Positions 56,338 through 64,000 of a DNA stretch of 64,000 bases are shown here, piece by piece. The notes beneath the pieces are model-generated. The model was not told the origin of the DNA. It searched no databases and was given only the letters and a program-made list of their open reading frames with translations. The stretch comes from Enoplolaimus lenunculus (lineage: Eukaryota; Nematoda; Enoplea; Enoplida; Thoracostomopsidae), in assembly GCA_030248215.1 (NCBI GenBank), contig JASANG010003930.1, forward strand, positions 186,001 through 250,000, written 5' to 3'. Position 1 is the first letter of the stretch; each line of letters opens with the position of its first letter. Made by a program: the position numbers and the translations under genes.

Positions 56338-58974
56338 CGTCGTAGCCACAGCAGAAATTTACTCATAAGGGCCATATGGCTTACCACAGTACGAATTGTA
56401 CCAAATAGGTTAAAAAACTACCCTAAAGCATCCAAATTACCCGTAACAACGTGATTGGTCCAAACCTTTTGAGCACACATTTTACTGGTACACGCGAAAA
56501 ATTAAATAGCAAAGCGTTTATTGACTGGTTTAAAATTTGGAAGCTCATCTTTTATTTGAAGCGATATGGCTAAATTGGTGCGGTAGATCGACATATACAC
56601 TATAATTTACAATACTGTTCTTATGCAAAAACAATTTATCTCTAATTTAGCTATAGTACAACCACAACGACCTTGCATCCACTACAGTTTTTATCACGTT
56701 TCCTGTCGTAATTTTACTAAATCATATAAGTGCTGCACCACGAATATCAAAATACGGCGAAAGTTCTCTGAAGTATGCTCGTTACAAACTGTTCATACAC
56801 ACAAAACTATCATCTCTCAATGGTTACTCTTTTTCGTACAGTTACTAAATCCAGCAGGGTACATCAAGATGTGAAACAAAATTAAGCAAATAAACGATAA
56901 ATGCTCTACGAAAATTGTCAAAATATTTGACAAAAATTATCCCTGAGCCGGAGACTTAATTCTGTCGTAGGCAGACCTCCGAATGTAAAATGTAATCTGG
57001 AAATCTTGCAAAATATGGCGCTCTACCAGCAAGCCAGGCCCTGTCAAAATAAGCATGGTCTAGAAAATAAACGGAGAAAGCAATACAATACAAACTTCAA
57101 AAATATACACAATAAGTTACTGCTTGTTTGCTAGCGTATGCCGGAAATAAAATTTATACCTGCAAAATCAAACGTCATTTCTACTAAATGCTTAACTCGA
57201 AAAAAGAAGTTTAATCCAGTGCCATATTAAGCCCTCAACGAAATTTTGCTGCGCTTGGGATTTGAGTTCAAACCACAGTGTGGATTACGTACCGTTCCGC
57301 TACTCAAACCACTCAGCTACGTAGCAGTGCAAGTACACACTTGTCTCTGCCATGGCTCTATATCATGTACATAGAACGCTTGGTACTTTTTATCATTTCA
57401 TTATACCTATTTTACCTATATGTTTAAAAGTTACATCCCGGGATAAAGAATTATATTCTCATGCCAAATAATGTTCATTATTTAACACAGAATGGTCTAC
57501 GTATATACAGATGGATTGTAATAGCAAAGAAATACTGGATACAAATGTTTTCATACCGTGAAAAAGACAAACTACACAATAATTTTTGACTATATAAATA
57601 AAATATACGTCAACGAGTACTACCGGTAAAAATAGAAAATTCAGTTTAGCAAACAAATATATAGAAAGCAGCCGGATAAGGTCGATATAAACAAAATGTT
57701 CAGCAGTAAAGCGCGGTCCGTTTTCACTAAAATGTTTGCAGCAACACCGCGTAATTAAGTATATATAACGCATACACCTGCATACACAGTTACTACTATA
57801 AATCCACTGCAGATGCCAAATTATAACAAATTATTAGTAGCGTAATTAATTTTTTATTTCGCATTCAAATATACACTTATGCTGCTGTGGTATTTGGCTC
57901 TCTCTGGATATCGAAATCTTTCGCTCCAGTATTTTTGGAAACCCCTCTCACTCTGCTGCGTATACAAGTGAAAATTCGACATGAATTTCCATGACGCCCG
58001 CAACCATATTTTTGATTATGAAAAATCACTATTTGAAGCATCCTAACTTTAAGTGTACAGCCAAACTTTTGCGAAAGTGATGATATACCGAAATCAAAAG
58101 ATACATAAATTAGCATGCATTAATACAGTGTCGGTTAGAATGAAATTATACACTGGCTTTTACTATTGTGACATCGTTCCCATTATTGCTATGAGCAGCC
58201 AAATACGAAACGGATTGATTATTTTAAACACGAATTCAGAACTTCAAAATTATTGCCGAAATAAAATGTATAGTTTAATATTAATTGTCTTGATAGAACA
58301 AACAAATTTTTAAGGACAGCAGAGTTTCAAAAGTTCTTCGAAAAAATGAATATTTTATGATTACAAATGAGCTTTATTAATTTTATTTTAAATCTAACGG
58401 TTGCAGCATATCTGAATTTAAAAATGAATGAGTACTTAGACGATTTACAATTAAACTTACTACAAATGTACCACAATTTACGGTACTTTTTTATTAGCGA
58501 AAACAAACCCCGCTGTTTATTAGAAAGCGATATCAAGTTACACTCTTTTTATCATCCATGCTGCAGCAGGGGCATTCAAATTTAACTATAGGACAAAATC
58601 TAAGATGTAAACAGACGAACTCTTTCCGGGTGAAAACGAATCTAGGTTGTGATTGTTATAGTGAACAATATTCACCTGCATGGATTTTTCAGTTAAGAAA
58701 AGCGCGCCAAGGTTTATTTTTGTAGAAGAAAAATGCAGACAGATGATTATTATATCAAGAAAATCATCATAGACTGATTTTCGTAGGAAAAATGTACGTG
58801 CTCTTGTACAATATTTTTACAGTTCATTTCATGTGAGCAGAGTATTTAAAGTCAGGTTTACATTGTACAAGACTTACTAATTCAAATACTGCAGTAAATG
58901 TTTACTCCAATCGAAAAAGCAAAACCGCAAGAGTTAGTTCCTAAGTGGTACTAACCAATGTTAACAATTTTAGG
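56338..58974. other. Gene-free DNA downstream of the PITP gene
   Basis: No supported gene; short frames lack motifs. Includes a tRNA-like remnant near 57.3 kb. Confidence 0.45.
57248..57327 (-). repeat. tRNA-like remnant (SINE head or pseudo-tRNA)
   Basis: On the minus strand an A box (TAGCTGAGTGG) is followed about 47 bp later by a B box (GGTTTGAACTC), with tRNA-like spacing. The A box is identical to the one at 54896. The acceptor and anticodon stems do not fold convincingly. Confidence 0.45.
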
Positions 58975-59403
58975 CAGGGTGCAAAGCGGAACTGCATTAT
59001 ACTGGAAACGAAATTGGAATCGGAACAGCAAATTTATACCGGAAATCTAGTCGGAATTGGAACCAGAAATTTTGTGACTGTACGGATAATTTGTATTAAC
59101 AAAATAATATTGATTCAGGGTGTCTGTTAGCTGGCAACAATTTTCAAAAACGCTGCATGAACAAATTGGCGATGACTTTCTGGTTCTGTAAAGCTAAACT
59201 ACAATCTGTTATTGATAAGTTAACTCATCGAAAGTGATTTAATAGATAAATGATACAGAATTCTTAAGCAACATACCACAACAAATAGAACTAAAATTAA
59301 AACTTAAAAATTCCGATTCCGATTGATTGTGCAACCGGAATCGGAATCAAAATTCGTTTTGAATCGCAATTCTAATCGGAATTGGAATTCCGGCTGCACC
59401 CTG
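58975..59403. mobile_element. hAT-like MITE in the PITP gene 3' region
   Basis: The ends CAGGGTGCAAAGCGGAACTG and GGAATTCCGGCTGCACCCTG are flanked by an exact 8 bp repeat attttagg (58967-58974, 59404-59411). It ends 17 bp from the stop codon of the PITPNM-like gene, so it probably lies in the 3' untranslated region of that gene. Confidence 0.85.
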
Positions 59404-59420
59404 ATTTTAGGTGATGAATT

Positions 59421-62400
59421 TTATGGTCCAGTGATACGAGGGCTCATTGACTTACTTCTGTTAACAGCACCCGCCGATTCTGAAGCTCTACCGCCAGCTG
59501 GTTTCACATCCAGCCACTTATCTGATTCAGTACTTTTTTGTGTTGAAAACCGGCTAGAGCCATCGGTCGACGTTTGGCTCCAATCCTTAAGTGAGGGCAC
59601 AATATCAGTAACATAATTACTATTATCATTCAATGTTGGGGGTCGTATTTGCATTGATTGTTTATAATACTCTTGCACAACTATTCTGCCATGACCGGTC
59701 GCAGGACGACTAATTGCTAAAGCTCCTGATACAAGTGATGCCAGATGCGCCGAATAACCGTCTGACAACAACGTAAACTTTCCTGAGTAGTGATCTTTAG
59801 AAAATTTCTCCACGGAATCGTCAGATTTTTGTTTCAATCCAGAACTTGTTTCTGCAGTTGAACAGCCACCGCCACGATGCTTAGCTTTAATAGCTTTGAG
59901 AGGATTGTGACTGCTTCCGGATCTTGCAGAGTTCGTACCACCACTAGAACGTCCGCCGGACGCGCTTCCAACCACAAATACCGCATCACCTGGCAGCCCG
60001 ATTGCATTGTACACCGAAATATCTTTTGCTGATCCGTATGCCGTATGCACCTTTATACCACCAGTCGAAATTAACTGCTTCAGTGTGGCCGTTTTGTGCC
60101 GCAACGGTTCTTTTGAAAGTCCGTCGGCAAAATAGAACAGCCCTGGTGGGAACGCGTGAGTCGCCAGCCACGAAACCACTCGACGATGCTGCATATCTGG
60201 CCGAGCGGTAATATAAATCAAAAGATATCCGGAACTTGCCCAGTAGCGTGCAACATCGACAGCGGCCGGGCGGACCTTTGGATCACGACCAGACACCGAT
60301 ACACTAGCAGTCAAGGACCCGTCAATGCTGAATACAACTGTTTCGGTGTCATGTGGCAGAACAGCAAGGGTCATATCTAATACGCTTCGATCCCCGCGCA
60401 CAACCATACGCACCGGATAAAATCCAGCGCAAAGTAGCGACGGTAATTGAAGGCCTTTACGCGAGGCATGAGGTTCTTGTAGTATTTCACGTTGAGTACC
60501 AGATGTAGCAGATACCTCAAATGACAACTGACCATTACTATCGGTAATTCCTGTCCCTAGAAGTGTCCAGACACCTTCGGTGCTATCGCTAAGTCGACCC
60601 GTTGAAATATCACTATGATTATCCAAATCATTAGAATCTGCTGTTGACGCTCGAAACCTCCGCTTTGCCGCAGACTCGAGCACAACTGAACTTGAAGGAA
60701 GCTTCATCAATACATCTACCCGTTCGCCAGCCAACGAGATCATATCTAAATGTCCGTAACGAAATCGCCCCACTAGAACAGCGCTATCACAATTATTATT
60801 ATTATCGCCTGCTTTAGACACCGGGAGCTCACCAGTATTCGAACTTGTTCCAACACCGAGAGTAGCAGACGTGCCTCTTTCCTCCGGATTACTGGAATAA
60901 GCAGACGACGAGCTAGTTTCGACAACAACTTCTGCAAGAATAACATCGTTCGCACGATGATTAGGAACTGCAGATGCTATGCCACGACGGCGAACTTTAA
61001 TCGACGTTGCACGCCTGAGCCATTTTTCACGTTGCACACCTGATGACCGCGAATAAACGTCTTTGTTGGTGGCACCAACAACAGATAGCTCAGCAGTATA
61101 ACTGTCACTTTCGTCGTCAAAATCAGCGGCCGCTCCTGCATTTCCCAGCGCTGCAAACTCAATTTGGTTGTTCCAACCTGGCGGATGCACAATCAACTGA
61201 CGTGCAATAAACGCTGCTATATCTTTGGACTCAAAGCATGCGGCGTGCAATAAATGTGGCAGTACGACGCGCGGAAATCGAGCAATGCCGTCAGGGCAAT
61301 ACACTGCGTAATCCATGCGTCGTGCGGCAGCACCCCAGCCCCACCAACTCATGTTGTCCTCGGAGTGTAAACCTATGTCAGATTCATTTGCAGTTGTTTC
61401 GTTTCCACTACCACTGCTACTGCTGTAAGTTCGACCCATCTTACTCCTCCCACTGCCAGCTGTAGCTTTGATGCCTGCCGAACTTTCATTACGCTGACTA
61501 GAACCAATCATATCACCAGAACTACTATTGTTGAAAATCGTTGACAAATTCGAATTATTGCAATTTTCAATACGAAAATAATGCAAATCAGCGATATGCT
61601 GACTAGAGCCATCGCCTAACGGGTGCCGGCTGTAGCGGGATACCGAAGCCGGGGCGGACAATTCTGCAGCGAGAAACCCATGTGCTACTAATGGTTCGAG
61701 CCGAGCGGCACACGAGTCAGTTACATAGAAAAGATTGTATACCTGACCAACGCACGGGGACGGTGCACTGCCTGTAAAACATAACTTAGATATGTTGAGT
61801 ATTAAACTAGCTTTGTAATTACGTAGTGCTGAGCCGTGTCATTTCTTTTTACTGAAATGGACGTATAATTAATTTTTCTTAGAAACATTCGCAATTCCGG
61901 AAAAATCGTTTTGATGACTACATATAGGTGAAAAGCAGAAACAAAAATTTATAGGAATTCGAATGAAAATAGTTGTGTCGCAAGAAAATGCGTAACGTGC
62001 CCAAGTGTGTCAACCATTTTGTTTGTTTTGAATTCTAACGATAAATCAACTGCTAACAACAATATCACTCTTTGCAGGTTTTATACGTGCGTGACCCTAA
62101 ATTTGCATGTAGGTATGCTTGCGTTTCGTTGGTGAGGCGGGCACTAGACCAAAGTCCCTCATACTCGGCAAATACCACCAGGTTCAGCCCCCCATTCGAA
62201 AAATCTAAACGGGTTCGCAATTTCATCTGAAAATTGTGAAAAAGATGAGCGTTGCCACTGGATCAGTGAATGTGCTACTTATTAAGTAAAAAATGCCAGT
62301 AGCAATGCTTATCTGTTACTTTTTTTCGTTTAAGCAAAGCCTTAAACTCGAAATCATTTATTAAGCAAACGTTTTGCTCAAAAAATGAAAAAATTTTCAA

Positions 62401-64000
62401 AAATAGAAATTTTTGTCTACCCCTACTTTAAACCGAGGGCATTTCTTGAAAGTCTTCCCAATCGACAAATCTCCCCGGGTTGAACCTGGAGGCCCTTCTG
62501 AAAAAGCCCCTCACTCGAGATTGGGCTAGCGAAATACCAGGTACGTAACCTTAAAAATGTAGGTGTATTTATTTTTTAAAATAATTTGATTTTTTACAAT
62601 GAACTCGTCCGTATTAAAAGTAATAATAGCATAGGCGTTACTGCAATAATAAAAGGATTACCTTTCTCGCTAAATACACCAATACTCTGTCGATGCGCCA
62701 AGACAATAGCAAGTGGACATCCAAGAAGGAAAAGTCGTGAAGTTTCGAAGCATAACACAGTTGAACGAATTGAGTTGCTTCTCTGCAAACGCTCATTTAC
62801 AGCGTTACGTTCCATTCGCTGATTACTTTGGTTCTGTTTGTCATGGTCTTCAATATCTGTAACAAACAAGGTTAAAAAAGCAACTAAAACTATAATTTAA
62901 CAAGTCAATTTTATGCAATGTGCTTAATCAGTGCACTCAGACCCAACATAAGATAAACAAAATTAATGTTACATTTCTTTATGTCCCTTTAACGTTAAAA
63001 ATATGCATCATCCTTGGTAAAATGATGATGCTTGATAAGTACCCAAGTGCCATACTTTTCTACATACTATCTGAGTTTCCGAAATCTCAAGTATTAACTT
63101 AACTTTTGCTTGTTGATTATCGAGACAAAAGCAAAAAGTCAATTTTGTGCCGCCGCGACAAGAAACCGATAATTTTTCTTCATACCAAGGAGCCACCTTA
63201 AATCTACAATTTTAAATAGACTATGTGTAGTATGTTAGAACTGTCAGACTGTACCACATGAAATATTTTAAATGTCTTAAAATTAACTTAATTTAGTGCG
63301 CTTCTAGAAATTAAGAACAAGTCAAGCAATATTATTACTTAAGTATAAAGTTATACTTAAGTAAGGTTTCAGAAAACAAGCCGTTGTCACATTTTCATAC
63401 TTACCTGTAAGTGTAGTAAACGATTCGAAAGACGATATAGCGTCACCAAACTGTGTTTCAACCACGCTACCTGAACAGTTATTGATTTCAACACGTGGTA
63501 CTGCCCGAATATCCATAGATTTCTGCAATGAATAAATTCAATTTATTTTGCTATCAAATGTATTTCAGTTTAGCGAACGAAACAAAAATATTCTGGAAAT
63601 AAATTTTCATACTTTTTCTGGAATCAAGCATAACAAAAGTAATAGTACTCTAACTGCGTATGAATAGAATTTTCATATAGATGCCTTTAACTAAAAATAT
63701 GACCTCAAACACATACAAAACTGAATTCAGAAACTACGTATACGTTACTGTGATTTTATTAGTGAGACTAATAACGCAGACGTGGGATCACACATTATCT
63801 GTTTAACTGGCTATATAGCGCGTGCTCATACATAAGACCGTCAATTTTTTGACATCTAACTGTTTTAGTTTCATAGTCATCCTAATTTCATACCAATGTA
63901 CTGCATTCGTCAGAGCCATCCATAGCAGCCAAGTTATATTCGCTTGCGTCACTCGTCCAACCTTCCACTGTTTGCTCAGCCAGCTCGCAGATACTAACTG
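59421..64000 (-). CDS. PITPNM: Membrane-associated PI-transfer protein (PITPNM/rdgB family), partial
   Basis: Class II PITPs exchange phosphatidylinositol and phosphatidic acid at ER-plasma membrane contacts and sustain phosphoinositide signalling. Exons on the minus strand: beyond 64000-63894, 63522-63405, 62856-62662 and 61771-59421 (TAA); all junctions keep frame with GT-AG sites. LCFETSRLFLLGCPLAIVLAHR (62.7 kb exon), then SAPSPCVGQVYNLF, LEPLVAHGF and RRMDYAVYCPDG, form the DDHD domain. ETVVFSIDGSLTASVSVSG through YITARPDMQ and AYGSAKDISVYNAIGLPGD (about 59950-60345) is the LNS2 domain, a phosphatidic-acid sensor. The first acidic residue of the HAD-like motif is Ser, as I recall for PITPNM proteins. 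Serine-rich inserts separate the domains. The N-terminal PITP domain and FFAT motif lie outside. Caenorhabditis pitp-1 would be the nematode counterpart. The last exon is unusually long (2.35 kb). Confidence 0.93.

Noticed and set aside
61659-61661. TTG taken as start of the large PITP frame
   Set aside because: The frame continues upstream to a splice acceptor at 61772 with conserved family residues, so it is internal.

Overview
This is a 64 kb window of AT-rich eukaryotic chromosome, most likely from a nematode. The evidence for a nematode is indirect. Degenerate tracts of the nematode telomere hexamer TTAGGC are scattered through the window. There is a tandem pair of PAPS-dependent carbohydrate sulfotransferases, in a family I recall as expanded in nematodes. 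Introns are long (about 0.3 to 2 kb) and packed with miniature transposons. An enoplean worm such as a mermithid is a guess that the sequence cannot prove.

Only three host protein genes can be supported. (1) Sulfotransferase A, plus strand, 33996-38184, four exons, 409 aa. (2) Sulfotransferase B, plus strand, 41232-45694, four exons, 397 aa. A and B share the same exon plan and the same intron phases (1, 2, 2), so they are a tandem duplication. Both look like type II Golgi membrane enzymes. (3) A class II phosphatidylinositol-transfer protein of the rdgB/PITPNM (Nir) family, minus strand, 59421 to beyond the right edge. Four exons carry the end of the linker, the DDHD domain and the LNS2 domain; the N-terminal PITP domain lies outside the window.

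Layout: 0.3-1.8 kb, a transposon-like element with a nested TA-flanked MITE. 2.0-5.8 kb, an LTR retroelement fossil with gag, protease, RT, RNase H and integrase and very short LTRs. 6.8-9.9 kb, telomere-like tracts, a long-TIR MITE, a Harbinger-like CpG-rich MITE and a pearl-like Helentron-type element with a (CCGT)n run and about 150-175 bp tandem repeats. 10-19 kb, gene-free DNA with several MITEs, including one with 71 bp identical inverted arms. 19.2-21.7 kb, a second LTR fossil, minus strand, gag and protease only. 23-28 kb, nested MITEs. 34-45.7 kb, the two sulfotransferases, with an antisense integrase fossil in intron 1 of A and several MITEs in the introns of B. 46-59 kb, gene-free, with minisatellites, palindrome clusters, tRNA-like remnants and more MITEs. 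59.4-64 kb, the PITPNM gene.

The genes do not form an operon or an obvious pathway, although the sulfotransferases (glycan sulfation) and the PITP protein (phosphoinositide traffic) may both touch the secretory system. The main interest of the window is its dense, nested population of non-autonomous DNA transposons, many with target-site duplications readable in the sequence, and the fact that some of them carry telomere-like repeats.
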